64,000 bases of DNA from Empedobacter sedimenti. GTDB lineage: Bacteria; Bacteroidota; Bacteroidia; Flavobacteriales; Weeksellaceae. Made by a program: the position numbers and the translations under genes. The notes below the pieces were generated by a model. That model saw only the letters and a list, made by a program, of their open reading frames with translations. It was not told where the DNA came from and did no database searches. Shown one piece after another: positions 17,382 through 26,835 of the stretch (the first letter of the stretch is position 1; each line of letters opens with the position of its first letter). The stretch is taken from contig NZ_JASCQG010000004.1 in assembly GCF_030005555.1 (NCBI RefSeq), positions 176,815-240,814 of the forward strand. Direction: 5' to 3'.

Positions 17382-17948
17382 TTACTTGATGAAATCTGTA
17401 ATAATTTCTAAGGTTTTTTCTTTTGCAGTTTCCAAATCGTCGTTCAATAAAATAATATCAAAGTCTTTGGCTTTTTCCATTTCAATTCCCGCTTTGTCCA
17501 AACGTTGTTTCAATTTGTCTTCGCTTTCTGTGTTGCGAGAAATCAAACGTTCTTTCAAAATTTCTAAAGATGGAGGATTTACAAATACCGTTAAACATTG
17601 ATCTCCGTACAATTTTTTGATATTCAATGCACCAATTACATCAATATCAAAAATCACAGAATTACCTTCAGATGTAATGCGATCAACTTCTGATTTTAAA
17701 GTACCATAAAAATTATCGCGGTAAACTTCTTCGTGTTCTACGAATTCGTCGTTTGCAATTTTTGTTTTAAATTCTTCTGGAGTTAAGAAATAATAGTCTT
17801 TTGCGTGAATTTCACCTTCGCGTTTATCTCTAGTTGTACAAGAAATAGAAAATTTGATATTCTCCAATTGTTCTAAAGCGTAACGAACCAAAGTTGTTTT
17901 TCCTGCGCCTGATGGAGCTGAAAAGACAATTAATTTTCCTTTTTTCAT
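17382..17948 (-). CDS. gmk: Guanylate kinase
   Basis: A 188-residue guanylate kinase (ATP + GMP to ADP + GDP), essential for GTP supply. The P-loop is SAPSGAGKTTLV (residues 10-18 core); the GMP-binding segment is FSISCTTRDKREGEIHAKDY, quoted in part, and EFVEHEEVYRDNFYGTLKSE; the lid and Arg motif is RLISRNTESEDKLKQRL. Length is standard. It overlaps yicC by one base (TAATG), so the two are translationally coupled. Confidence 0.97.
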   Translation of the reverse strand: MKKGKLIVFSAPSGAGKTTLVRYALEQLENIKFSISCTTRDKREGEIHAKDYYFLTPEEFKTKIANDEFVEHEEVYRDNFYGTLKSEVDRITSEGNSVIFDIDVIGALNIKKLYGDQCLTVFVNPPSLEILKERLISRNTESEDKLKQRLDKAGIEMEKAKDFDIILLNDDLETAKEKTLEIITDFIK

Positions 17949-18808
17949 TATAAAATGTTTAACGATTGTTCTTTAATTTTTTCTAATTCATCTTTCATCT
18001 GAACAACAATTTTTTGCATTTCAGAATGATTTGATTTTGAACCTAATGTATTGATTTCACGACCAATTTCTTGCGAAATAAATCCAAGTTTTTTCCCATT
18101 TGATTCAGTTCCAGCTAATTCTTTCAAAAAATATTCGCAATGGTTTTTTAATCGAACTTTTTCTTCTGTAATGTCCAATTTCTCTAAATAGAAAATTAAT
18201 TCTTGCTCAAAACGATTTTGATCAATCTCCACTTTTACTTCTTCTAAACGTTTAGAAAAACGTTCTTTGATTGTTTCGATACGCTCTTTTTCAAAAGGTA
18301 CAACTTGCGTTAAAAGCTCAAGAATATTAGTTAAGTTTAATGTCAAATATTTCTCTAAAACGCTTCCTTCGTCTAATCTAAATTGATTTAAAGCGTTAAT
18401 TGCATCAATAATAGTTGCGCGAATTTGATTCCACTCGTCTTCACCCAAATCATCTTGTGTGTACGAAATAACATCAGGAAGTCGCATTACCACAGGCAAC
18501 AATTCTCCATCAGTCACATTTGGCGTGATTGATTTGAATTCTGCCATATAACTTTTGATTAATTCAGCATTTATATTTTGATTTCTTGCAGCAGGATTTA
18601 ATTCAACCATCATCGAAAAATCGACTTTTCCACGTTGAACTTTTTCTGAAATAAGGTTTCTGATTTCTAATTCTTTTTCACGATAAAAAGAAGGTATTCT
18701 TGTATTTAAATCTAGTGTTTTACTATTTAAAGAACGGATTTCAATCGTTACTTTTTTTTCAGGTAATTCTAATACGGCTTTACCGTAACCTGTCATAGAT
18801 GCTATCAT
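17948..18808 (-). CDS. yicC: YicC family protein (endoribonuclease-like)
   Basis: A 286-residue YicC/YloC protein. The N-terminal signature MIASMTGYGKA is nearly invariant in the family, and the C-terminal DUF1732 part (NHCEYFLKELAG ... KLGFISQEIGREINTLGSKS) is complete. E. coli YicC has been described as an RNase that trims or degrades small RNA; the role in flavobacteria is not established. The yicC-gmk pairing is widely conserved. Confidence 0.94.
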   Translation of the reverse strand: MIASMTGYGKAVLELPEKKVTIEIRSLNSKTLDLNTRIPSFYREKELEIRNLISEKVQRGKVDFSMMVELNPAARNQNINAELIKSYMAEFKSITPNVTDGELLPVVMRLPDVISYTQDDLGEDEWNQIRATIIDAINALNQFRLDEGSVLEKYLTLNLTNILELLTQVVPFEKERIETIKERFSKRLEEVKVEIDQNRFEQELIFYLEKLDITEEKVRLKNHCEYFLKELAGTESNGKKLGFISQEIGREINTLGSKSNHSEMQKIVVQMKDELEKIKEQSLNIL

Positions 18809-18958
18809 AATTGTAAAATTATGCGAACAAAATTACAATAAATAAACGTAACGTTAACTGAATTATCAGCTTTAATGATTTTAAAGTTTAACATTTTGCT
18901 AAAATTTTAATGAACTTAAAACATTTATCTTTAACAAAAATCAAACTAAAATTATACT

Positions 18959-20269
18959 ATGACAAATCAAGAATTGTACAAAGGAATTGCAGAAGAAGGA
19001 TTGAGTTTACCTTCTACAATGGGAATTTTTCCTTCGTCGAAAGATTTTGTATTCTCGAAAGAATCAATCGAAAATAGTCTAAAATCAACCGATTATTTTC
19101 AATTAATCAATTTTGATCTTATCGAGATTGATAAAGACGAAAATGGAGCTGTAAAGCAAGAATATCAGCTTGTAGTGTCTTATTTGGAAGAAGAATTTGA
19201 TGTGAATTTGTATGTTGTAGATGCGAGAAGTAACGATTATTCTGAATTTGGTTTCGGAAATATGATTTCAGATGAAGAAATGGAAATTGCAACGCAACAA
19301 GATTTTTATTTAGAATCTGTCATGTATTTCGGAAATGACGCGTTGGATAGTTTTCATTTGCAACTAAAAATTATGCAAGCCATTGTCGAGAATCCGTCTA
19401 TTGTTGTCGATTTTATGCCTTATCGTTTGCTTTCTGGGAAATGGGCTAAAGTAACAGCAGAGTCAGAAATTCCGCCTGCGCCTTCGTATTTATATGTGAT
19501 ACATGGCGTTTATGATGAGGACGAAAATGGTGATCGCGTGTATTGGATGCATACGCATGGTTTGCATCGTTGTGGTTCTGTGGAATTGGAAATGTTGAAC
19601 ATCAAAGATGGAGTAGAGCAGATGAATTCGGCTTTGGATATGATTGTAAATGCGTTTATCAAACCAGATTTTCGTTCGCCAGAAAATGAAGAATTTAATA
19701 TTGGTTATGATGGTTTGGACATTACATTTTGTTGGAAACGTTGGGAAGATGTGGTAAAAGATTATCCTGCAAAAATTCCAGGAGGTTACAATGAGCGTCA
19801 GCCAGAAAACGAAAATTACGAACCTTGTGGCGTTTTGTTAGCGGTACAAGAAGGACATACATTGACGCCAGAAGTTTATGCAGCAACAATTGCAGATAAT
19901 CCGATTTTCTTTATCAGCGATCAGGAAACGGAAAGAATGTCAGCTTTGGCTTATCAACGTTTTGAATCGTATAAAAAAGCATTTAACACGTATTTTAATC
20001 CAGAAGCAGGTGAAGAAAATTATTATCGATTTTTAATCAAATTAGGATTTGATGTTGATCATGAAATGAATAAGGAACATATTTGGTTTGATGTGTACGG
20101 AATCAATGAAAACAACGAAATTTTTGGTGTTTGCTTGAATCGTCCTTATGCTGTAGAAGGTTTGAATGAAGGAGATGAAGGTCTTTATCCGCAAGAAATG
20201 ATTACCGATTGGTTAATTTACACGCCGACAAACACCATCACTCCTGATAATATTTACACTATTGATTAA
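18959..20269 (+). CDS. DUF4026-like cytoplasmic protein
   Basis: A 436-residue acidic soluble protein without signal or membrane helix. It begins with a segment around LPSTMGIFPSSKDFVFS and has a central part with WMHTHGLHRCGSVELEML and a C-terminal region EHIWFDVYGINENNEIFG. I believe this matches DUF4026, a family of unknown function, but the call is from memory of the pattern. The THGLHRCG segment has clustered His and Cys that could bind metal. The gene ends 11 bases inside hutI on the other strand. Confidence 0.65.
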   Translation: MTNQELYKGIAEEGLSLPSTMGIFPSSKDFVFSKESIENSLKSTDYFQLINFDLIEIDKDENGAVKQEYQLVVSYLEEEFDVNLYVVDARSNDYSEFGFGNMISDEEMEIATQQDFYLESVMYFGNDALDSFHLQLKIMQAIVENPSIVVDFMPYRLLSGKWAKVTAESEIPPAPSYLYVIHGVYDEDENGDRVYWMHTHGLHRCGSVELEMLNIKDGVEQMNSALDMIVNAFIKPDFRSPENEEFNIGYDGLDITFCWKRWEDVVKDYPAKIPGGYNERQPENENYEPCGVLLAVQEGHTLTPEVYAATIADNPIFFISDQETERMSALAYQRFESYKKAFNTYFNPEAGEENYYRFLIKLGFDVDHEMNKEHIWFDVYGINENNEIFGVCLNRPYAVEGLNEGDEGLYPQEMITDWLIYTPTNTITPDNIYTID

Positions 20270-21488
20270 TCAACTCGCCATTTTTCCAAACGAAAGTTGG
20301 TTGTAATTGTCCTTGTTGATAAATAATATTACGATAATCAAAAGTAGAGAAGCTGATAAAATCGGCTTTTTTACCTTTTTCTATTGTTCCACGATCAGTT
20401 AAATTTAATGCTTTTGCAGCACGAAAAGTAATTGCAGCTAAAACTTCCGCCATTGATAATTTTTCGAAAGTTGCTAAAATAGAAGCTTGAGTTAAAAGAT
20501 TTCCCATTGGTGCAGAACCAGGATTCCAGTCAGAAGCAATAGAAACGCAACAACCAGCATCTAACAATTTTCGAGCTGGCGCATATTGCATTCCCAAACC
20601 GATTGAAGCGCCTGGTAAAACTGTCGCAACAACATCAGAATTGGCAAGATTTTTCACTTCTTCATCACTAGAAAATTCTAAATGATCTGCACTCAACGCA
20701 TTATATTTTGTCGCTAAATAACTTCCTCCAGCTGTAAATTGATCAGCGTGAATCGTAATTTCAAATCCTTGATTTTTTGCTTCATTCAAGAAATAATCGC
20801 CTTCTTCAACCGAAAAAGCAGATTGTTCCACAAAAATATCGACACGATTTGCTAAATCATCAGCTTTCAGTTTTGGAAAAACTTCTTTTACCAAAAGTTC
20901 TAAATATTCTTGGTTTGATCCTTCAAAATCTTTTGGTTTCATATGTGCGCCCAAAAAAGTTGGTACCAAATCAATTTCACTTTCTTGATTTGCCATATTT
21001 ATTGCTTCCAACATCTTAATTTCGCCATCAACAGAAAGTGCATAACCAGATTTTACTTCGGCAGTTGTAATTCCTTGCTTCTCTAACTGATCGATATGTT
21101 TTAGTGTAATATCTTTCAGTTCATCAACAGTTTTATTACGAGTTTGTGTTACGGTAGACCAAATTCCACCACCACTTTCGGCAATTTCTAAGTAGGTTTT
21201 TCCATCCAAGCGCATGGCAAAATCTTTGGCACGATTTCCTCCAAAACAAATATGCGTATGAGAATCTACAAAACCAGGAAGAAGAATTTGCTCCGTTTCA
21301 ATTTGTTCAATTTCGATGGTTGGATGTTGTTGAGAAAGCGTTTCGAAATCTCCAATTTCTACAATTGTTTCATTATTAATTATAATTCCACCATTTTCGA
21401 TAATTTGAAGTTGTTCTTCGTTAATTTTTCCTTTTAGAGGTAGATTGGCAAGTGTAACGATTTGTTTGAATGGACCGATTAATTTCAT
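20259..21488 (-). CDS. hutI: Imidazolonepropionase
   Basis: A 409-residue amidohydrolase that opens the imidazolone ring of 4-imidazolone-5-propanoate in histidine breakdown, giving N-formimino-glutamate. Metal ligands: GFVDSHTHICFGGNRAKDF (HxH), ITIHADQFTAGG, LSADHLEFSSDEE and IASDWNPGSAP. The segment KTYLEIAESGGGIWSTV is diagnostic for HutI. No other hut gene is next to it in this window. The gene is followed by a spacer holding a GTCATTC-type repeat on its upstream side. Confidence 0.95.
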   Translation of the reverse strand: MKLIGPFKQIVTLANLPLKGKINEEQLQIIENGGIIINNETIVEIGDFETLSQQHPTIEIEQIETEQILLPGFVDSHTHICFGGNRAKDFAMRLDGKTYLEIAESGGGIWSTVTQTRNKTVDELKDITLKHIDQLEKQGITTAEVKSGYALSVDGEIKMLEAINMANQESEIDLVPTFLGAHMKPKDFEGSNQEYLELLVKEVFPKLKADDLANRVDIFVEQSAFSVEEGDYFLNEAKNQGFEITIHADQFTAGGSYLATKYNALSADHLEFSSDEEVKNLANSDVVATVLPGASIGLGMQYAPARKLLDAGCCVSIASDWNPGSAPMGNLLTQASILATFEKLSMAEVLAAITFRAAKALNLTDRGTIEKGKKADFISFSTFDYRNIIYQQGQLQPTFVWKNGELINQ

Positions 21489-21584
21489 TTTGTTGTTTTA
21501 TAACACAAGTTTACGAAATTTAAGGGAGATTGTATTCGAATTTCGAAACTCGTTTACCGAACTTCGAAGTTTTTATTTTAACGA

Positions 21585-21614
21585 GATGTGATTCCAGAAC
21601 GAGTTTGGAATGAC
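21585..21614 (-). repeat. GTCATTC-type short palindromic repeat
   Basis: On the minus strand it reads gtcattccaaactcgttct and then ggaatcacatc, an imperfect palindrome whose core matches the copies near 3.9-4.0 kb. It is intergenic, between hutI and the GNAT gene. Confidence 0.55.
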
Positions 21615-21621
21615 TTAATTT

Positions 21622-22158
21622 TTATCGTAAGTCAGTCGATAAAATAGCGTAACCATAATTATCTGCCCAACCAGATTTTAGAGGAAGTAATTGTCTTGTA
21701 TGCGCTTCTCGTATCATGCCAACTTTTTCAAGAACTTTGTAAGAACCAATATTGTCTACTGCGCATCCAGCTTCGATTCGATGTAAATTAAGCGTGTTAA
21801 ATCCAAACGAAATAATTTCTCTTAAAGCTTCTGTTGCAATTCCTTTGTTCCAAAAATTGGGATGCAATTTGAACCAGATTTCTGCATTTTTGTATTTAGT
21901 TCGACCTAAATTTAGAGAAATTAATCCAGCAAATTGATGATTATTTTCGATAACAAAAGTATAAGCTTTACGAGGTTCAGTTTGATTAGAATTTACTAAA
22001 TCTTTTACATGAAGAATGGTAACCTCTATATTTTCTGGTATTCCTAAAGTGTTGTATTGATCAACTTCTTCAATCAAATGTAATTGATGAATAACTTCTG
22101 TATCATCAATTGTTACTGGTCTTAGCGTTAATCGTTCCGTTTTAAGAATCAGATTCAT
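21622..22158 (-). CDS. GNAT acetyltransferase, RimJ/RimL-like
   Basis: A 178-residue acetyltransferase. The opening LKTERLTLRPVTIDD is the hallmark of the RimJ/RimL branch of GNAT; the acetyl-CoA site is WNKGIATEALREIISFGF, followed by HRIEAGCAVDNIGSYKVLEKVG, quoted in part, and the terminal DNYGYAIL. The branch acetylates protein N-termini or small amines and antibiotics; the substrate here is unknown. It starts five bases after a small membrane-protein gene on the same strand. Confidence 0.9.
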   Translation of the reverse strand: MNLILKTERLTLRPVTIDDTEVIHQLHLIEEVDQYNTLGIPENIEVTILHVKDLVNSNQTEPRKAYTFVIENNHQFAGLISLNLGRTKYKNAEIWFKLHPNFWNKGIATEALREIISFGFNTLNLHRIEAGCAVDNIGSYKVLEKVGMIREAHTRQLLPLKSGWADNYGYAILSTDLR

Positions 22159-22163
22159 ATAAA

Positions 22164-22373
22164 TTACTTTTTCTTTAAGTATGTGGGATCGTTAGGATAT
22201 TTGATCACTTTAACGAATGTAATAATAGCGAAAATAACAAAAACTAGGATTGCTAAAGAACTGAAGAATATTTTGGAATTTTTATCAAGCGTTAAACCTA
22301 AATAAAGTTCGTATGCAGCCCAAATAATAATTAAAACTTGTGGTAGTAGTGCGCCAAAAATATTTCTTGTCAT
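22164..22373 (-). CDS. Small two-helix membrane protein
   Basis: A 69-residue protein with two hydrophobic helices (about 5-24, GALLPQVLIIIWAAYELYLG, and 32-56, IFFSSLAILVFVIFAIITFV) and a short basic tail ending YLKKK. I do not recognise a family. Close spacing with the downstream acetyltransferase suggests cotranscription. Confidence 0.7.
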   Translation of the reverse strand: MTRNIFGALLPQVLIIIWAAYELYLGLTLDKNSKIFFSSLAILVFVIFAIITFVKVIKYPNDPTYLKKK

Positions 22374-22407
22374 TTTATTTTTCTATTGAGTTGTAAAAAT
22401 AAGAAAA

Positions 22408-22438
22408 ATAAAAAACCTGCTTGTTATAAGCAGGTTTA
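22408..22438 (-). terminator. Terminator of the DUF3078 pair
   Basis: Stem aaacctgctt / aagcaggttt around a 4-base loop, with a T-run on the minus strand. Confidence 0.88.
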
Positions 22439-22443
22439 AAAAT

Positions 22444-23496
22444 TTATTGAGTAACTAATTTTGTTTCATTAAGAATTGGTTCTCTTCGTAATACATTTGT
22501 CGCAATAGTTAATGTATCTTTCTTTTCTTCAAAAATTGGAGCTTCTTGCATAAAAGCTGTCGTTGGAGCTTCTTCAACTTTTGGTGGTGTGTTATCAAAT
22601 TTATAATTAAATCCGATTCCAAGGGTTTGTTTTATTTGTGTTTTCTTGATTTGATCTTCGTCATACAATAAGTTTAAACTTACTTGTGCTGAAACAAATT
22701 TGTTTACTTTCATATCCAAAATTCCTTGATAAGCAACGTCCATATTTCCAACATTTTTTAGGTAATCTGCATAAATTCCTAAACGATTATCATACGAAAT
22801 TCCTTCCATAATTTGTAGTTTGTAGCGTGCACCTAAATATGCACCAAACTCGAATAAAGTTGTGTCTCCATCATTTTTAAGACCAAAATTTCCTTTTTTC
22901 TGTAAATCTTTATCCAATACAAAAGTCATTCTTGGTGTAAGAGGATGAATATTAACTTGGAAATTTTCGTTTGGTTTATAATCAACACCTAAACCTAAAC
23001 TTAAATAACCTGGCGCCATTAAGTTTGAAATCTTTGTTTTTGGATCTGTTCCATAATCAAAACCTTCTGTAAATTGTGTGCGGAAATTCATAGCAGCAGC
23101 TAAATACCAATGATTTCCGATACTGTATCCATAAGACGAAGTAAGGTCGATCACATCATTTGTTTTACGAGAACTTTCTCCTTTATTGGTTTGGATTCCG
23201 TAGCCCAAAACAACTCGATTATCCCAAATATGTTTTTCTCTTGTTAAATTAAATTCATAATCTAAACTACCATTTAAGGCGAAAGAGTTTACACCTCCGG
23301 CAACCCAGTTAGAGAATGCACTTTGAGAAAATAAAAGTGAGTTATTACCAGAAACAAACCAGCCTGGTTGACGACCATCAAATTTTTGATCTTTTAAATA
23401 ACGTTTGCTGTCTGTTGCAACTTTTCCGTCTTTTACCGTTTGGGCGAAAGATGTTGTTGTACTAATTATAGCTAATGCAAATAAGAGTTTTTTCAT
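22444..23496 (-). CDS. DUF3078 outer-membrane-type protein, copy 1
   Basis: A 350-residue exported protein (signal ends near TTSFAQ). The DUF3078 signature is FSNWVAGGVNSFALNGSLDY, then alternating short strands with aromatic ends (WDNRVVLGYG, SYGYSIGNHWYLAAAMNFR) that suggest a beta-barrel. The last 50 residues are acidic and proline-rich. Function is unknown; it is a core protein of flavobacteria. It lies 23 bases after a clear paralogue. Confidence 0.88.
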   Translation of the reverse strand: MKKLLFALAIISTTTSFAQTVKDGKVATDSKRYLKDQKFDGRQPGWFVSGNNSLLFSQSAFSNWVAGGVNSFALNGSLDYEFNLTREKHIWDNRVVLGYGIQTNKGESSRKTNDVIDLTSSYGYSIGNHWYLAAAMNFRTQFTEGFDYGTDPKTKISNLMAPGYLSLGLGVDYKPNENFQVNIHPLTPRMTFVLDKDLQKKGNFGLKNDGDTTLFEFGAYLGARYKLQIMEGISYDNRLGIYADYLKNVGNMDVAYQGILDMKVNKFVSAQVSLNLLYDEDQIKKTQIKQTLGIGFNYKFDNTPPKVEEAPTTAFMQEAPIFEEKKDTLTIATNVLRREPILNETKLVTQ

Positions 23497-23519
23497 ATTA
23501 TAGATTGTTTTTTATTAAG

Positions 23520-24620
23520 TTATTCTAGTAAAATAGATTCGGATTTTATATAAGTTGATTTTTCATCAATCGTATTTTTTTCGAAAACACGATCATAATT
23601 TTGTTTATTGATTTTGAACTTTGGAATATTGATTGGCGAAATGCCAGAAGTATCAAAATAAGGAAGAATCTCTTTCTTACGTCTTTTCTTTTTTTCCTTT
23701 TTCTTCGTACTATCAATTTTATAGGTTAATCCAATTCCTAAAGCTTGTTTAAACTGGGTTTGCTTTACTTGATCTTCATCATAAATTAGATTAATCGTAA
23801 GTTGAGTAGACATAAAATTATTAATTTTCATGTCCAATAAACCAGCGTAAACGATGTCTACATTGTAAAATTTGTGCGAGTAGTTAGAAAAGAAACCAAA
23901 GTTATTATCGTAGGTTACATTATCAAATAATTTCAATTTATAGCGTCCTCCTAAGTAAGCACCAACTTCAAATAAGAATGTGTCACCATCATTTTTAAGA
24001 CCATAAGTTCCTTTTTTTTGTAAATCTGTATCTGCAACAATAGTTGTGCGTGATGTGATAGGATGAAAACTTAACGAGAAGTTAGAATTTGGTGTATAAT
24101 TAGCACCAATCCCTATTGTAATATAGGCAGGAGCAAATAGATTGGATAGTTTTGTTTTTGGCTTTGTACTATAATTGTAACCAGCGGCAAATTGCGAACG
24201 AATATTAAGTGATGAAGTTAAATACCATTTTTCTTTCAGCAAATACCCATACGAAGTAGTGATGTTTATATTATCGGCTGTTTTACGAGTTCCGTTGGTT
24301 TTGTTATCTAAAAAACCGTATTCAAGTATAAAACGATTATCCCAAAAATGTTTTTTCTTTCGGAAGTTGAATTCATAATCAACTTTACCATTCATAGAAA
24401 CCGAGTTTTCACCTCCAGCCATCCAATTAGAAAAGGTATTCTGATTAACAGTTAAGGTATTTGCTCCATAAATTTCCCAACCCGATTTTCGACCAGTTGT
24501 ATCAACCTTAGATTTAAGATATTTACGACCATCAATAATTAGATTACCACTTGTATCTAAGAATTGAGCTGATGTAAATAAAGACAATACTAAAAAAATG
24601 ATTGAGAAAATTAGTCTCAT
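23520..24620 (-). CDS. DUF3078 outer-membrane-type protein, copy 2
   Basis: A 366-residue paralogue of copy 1 with matching segments (FSNWMAGGENSVSMNGKVDY; HFWDNRFILEYGFLDNKTNG; LKNDGDTFLFEVGAYLGGRY). It has a signal peptide (LVLSLFTSAQ) and a lysine-rich patch (KKKEKKKRRKKE) before a C-terminal tail that differs from copy 1. The tandem order implies gene duplication. Its start codon directly follows a 13-base inverted repeat that may end the hemH transcript. Confidence 0.87.
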   Translation of the reverse strand: MRLIFSIIFLVLSLFTSAQFLDTSGNLIIDGRKYLKSKVDTTGRKSGWEIYGANTLTVNQNTFSNWMAGGENSVSMNGKVDYEFNFRKKKHFWDNRFILEYGFLDNKTNGTRKTADNINITTSYGYLLKEKWYLTSSLNIRSQFAAGYNYSTKPKTKLSNLFAPAYITIGIGANYTPNSNFSLSFHPITSRTTIVADTDLQKKGTYGLKNDGDTFLFEVGAYLGGRYKLKLFDNVTYDNNFGFFSNYSHKFYNVDIVYAGLLDMKINNFMSTQLTINLIYDEDQVKQTQFKQALGIGLTYKIDSTKKKEKKKRRKKEILPYFDTSGISPINIPKFKINKQNYDRVFEKNTIDEKSTYIKSESILLE

Positions 24621-24626
24621 TATAAA

Positions 24627-24669
24627 AAATATCTTTGTTCGAAATGGATAATTTCAAACAAAGATATTT
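24627..24669 (-). promoter_or_regulatory. 13-base inverted repeat between hemH and DUF3078 copy 2
   Basis: Perfect arms aaatatctttgtt and aacaaagatattt with a 17-base loop. Read on the minus strand the stem is followed by a short T-run that abuts the start codon at 24620. The 5' arm (24659-24666) also contains TATCTTTG, a TAnnTTTG promoter box. So it could be a terminator, an attenuator or a promoter within a palindrome. Confidence 0.55.
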
Positions 24670-24696
24670 AATTTATTTTGTACAGATAAGTGCTTT

Positions 24697-25680
24697 CTAA
24701 TTATTTTGCCACCCTTTTAGCCATTTTACCAATACATCAACCCAATCTTGACGATCATTAAGGCAAGGAATGTAGGTAAATTGTTCTCCTCCGGCTTTCA
24801 AAAATTCTTCGCGACCTTCCATCGAAATTTCTTCTAAAGTCTCTAAACAATCAGAAACGAATGCAGGAGTACAAATTGCTAAATTTTTGACATCTTGTCC
24901 CGGAAAATCTTCTAACATATGGTCTGTATAAGGCTTAATCCAAGGGTCACGACCTAAACGAGACTGAAAAGAAGTGGTGTATTTATCTTCCGGTAATTGT
25001 AAATATTCGGTTACCAAACGTGTCGTCTCAAAACACTGATTGCGATAAGTTTCAATCGGTAATTTACTCACTTTTGCAGCACGAAGTGCTTTGTTGTCGT
25101 GACGTTCTGGAATACCATGATAAGAAAATAATAATTTATCAAAATTTTCTGGTAATTTTTCTTTGATTGAATCTCCCAAAACTTTTATATAATCAGGATG
25201 ATTGTAAAAAGCTTTCAAGAAATTGATATTGGTATCTTTATATTTCTTCTTTTGGATTTCAAGAATTTTATCAGCAACAGTTTCAGTAGAAGACATGGTA
25301 TATTGCGGATACAATGGCACAACCAAAATATCACGAACTCCTTTGTTATATAATTCTTCTAAACCAGCTTCTATAGATGGATTTTTGTAGCGCATCGCTA
25401 AAACAACAGGTACATCCATTTGTTTTTGTACCATGTCTCTCAAAATTTTAGAGTAAACAATTAAAGGAGATCCTTCTTTTGTCCAAATTTTTCGGTAAGC
25501 TTCTGCAGATTTTTCAGGTCTTTTTGGTAAAATAAATAATTCAACAACAGTTTTACGAATAATCCAAGGAGAATCTAAAACTTTTTTATCCATTAAAAAT
25601 TCGCGTAAATAAGTTCTTACATCTTCAACATTCGTAGAATCTGGCGAACCTAAATTCACTAATAATATTCCTTTGCTCAT
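24697..25680 (-). CDS. hemH: Ferrochelatase
   Basis: A 327-residue ferrochelatase that inserts ferrous iron into protoporphyrin IX (or coproporphyrin III in the alternative route). Seen: GILLVNLGSPDS at the N-terminus, the catalytic-His segment FSYHGIPERH, and TPAFVSDCLETLEEISMEG with the conserved Glu. QSRLGRDPWIKPYT is also typical. The bulk of the upstream haem pathway (hemA-C-D-E) is 7 kb away on the other strand. Confidence 0.95.
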   Translation of the reverse strand: MSKGILLVNLGSPDSTNVEDVRTYLREFLMDKKVLDSPWIIRKTVVELFILPKRPEKSAEAYRKIWTKEGSPLIVYSKILRDMVQKQMDVPVVLAMRYKNPSIEAGLEELYNKGVRDILVVPLYPQYTMSSTETVADKILEIQKKKYKDTNINFLKAFYNHPDYIKVLGDSIKEKLPENFDKLLFSYHGIPERHDNKALRAAKVSKLPIETYRNQCFETTRLVTEYLQLPEDKYTTSFQSRLGRDPWIKPYTDHMLEDFPGQDVKNLAICTPAFVSDCLETLEEISMEGREEFLKAGGEQFTYIPCLNDRQDWVDVLVKWLKGWQNN

Positions 25681-25721
25681 AATTCTTTTTATCTAAAAAA
25701 ATATTGCGTTCTTTGTAATTG

Positions 25722-25729
25722 CAAAAGTA
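25722..25729 (-). promoter_or_regulatory. Promoter -7 box of hemH
   Basis: On the minus strand TACTTTTG fits TAnnTTTG, about 42 bases ahead of the hemH start; no strong -33 box is seen. Confidence 0.45.
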
Positions 25730-25788
25730 CGGCGGATAATTTAAATTGTCCTTCGTAATGTTATCATTATAATTTATATCATAATTTT

Positions 25789-26826
25789 ATGTCAGATTTG
25801 TTAAATCCTGATAAAGAATTTTATCCAGATGACGATTTAAATAACGAAAATACTGTTCGTCCGCAAAGCTTTGATGATTTTGCTGGACAAGCGCATATTC
25901 TCGAGAATTTAGAAGTTTTCGTAAAAGCGTCTAAACTTCGTGGCGAAGCCTTGGATCACGTTTTATTGCACGGACCTCCAGGTTTGGGAAAAACGACGTT
26001 GGCGAATATTATTGCGAATGAATTAGGCGTTGGAATCAAAATTACTTCTGGTCCAGTTCTCGATAAACCAAGTGATTTAGCTGGTTTGTTAACGAATTTG
26101 GAAGAAAATGATGTACTTTTTATTGATGAAATCCATCGTATGTCGCCCGTTATCGAAGAATATTTGTATTCGGCAATGGAAGATTTTAAGATTGATATTA
26201 TGATTGAATCTGGACCAAATGCACGTTCGGTTCAAATTGGTCTTAATCCTTTTACATTAATCGGAGCAACAACACGTTCTGGCTTATTAACAGCTCCACT
26301 TCGTGCTCGTTTCGGAATCAATTTTAGATTCGAATATTATAATGTCGAATTATTAAGTTCGATTGTTGAGCGATCTTCTCGTATTTTAGATACACCAATT
26401 GACGAAAGAGCGGCGATAGAAATTGCAGGTCGTAGTCGTGGAACACCTCGTATTGCAAATGCATTATTGAGAAGAACAAGAGATTTTGCTCAAATAAAAG
26501 GAAATGGAAAAATTGATTTATCAATTGCTGATTTTTCTCTAAAAGCCTTGAAAGTTGATGATAATGGTTTAGATGAAATGGATAATCGAATTTTATCAAC
26601 TATTATTGAAAAATTCAAAGGAGGACCGGTCGGAATTACAACTTTAGCAACAGCTGTTGGAGAAAATGGTGGAACATTAGAAGAAGTTTACGAACCGTAT
26701 CTCATTCAAGAAGGTTATTTGATGCGTACCGCGCGTGGGCGTGTTGCAACTGAAAAAGCTTTCAAACATATTGGCGTAAAATATCGCGGAGAAAATTCTC
26801 CTCAAACCGATTTGTTTGATTTGTAG
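25789..26826 (+). CDS. ruvB: Holliday junction branch migration helicase RuvB
   Basis: A 345-residue AAA+ motor that, with RuvA, drives branch migration of Holliday junctions. Walker A is [12 protein letters not shown], Walker [10 protein letters not shown], sensor 1 LIGATTRSG, sensor 2/Arg finger region [11 protein letters not shown], and the winged-helix end contains GPVGITTLA and [15 protein letters not shown]. The length is standard. ruvA and ruvC are not in the window. Confidence 0.97.
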   Translation: MSDLLNPDKEFYPDDDLNNENTVRPQSFDDFAGQAHILENLEVFVKASKLRGEALDHVLLHGPPGLGKTTLANIIANELGVGIKITSGPVLDKPSDLAGLLTNLEENDVLFIDEIHRMSPVIEEYLYSAMEDFKIDIMIESGPNARSVQIGLNPFTLIGATTRSGLLTAPLRARFGINFRFEYYNVELLSSIVERSSRILDTPIDERAAIEIAGRSRGTPRIANALLRRTRDFAQIKGNGKIDLSIADFSLKALKVDDNGLDEMDNRILSTIIEKFKGGPVGITTLATAVGENGGTLEEVYEPYLIQEGYLMRTARGRVATEKAFKHIGVKYRGENSPQTDLFDL

Positions 26827-26835
26827 CCTACAAAA

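Noticed and set aside
20259..21488. A histidine-utilisation operon around hutI
   Set aside because: No hutH, hutU or hutG is adjacent; neighbours are unrelated.
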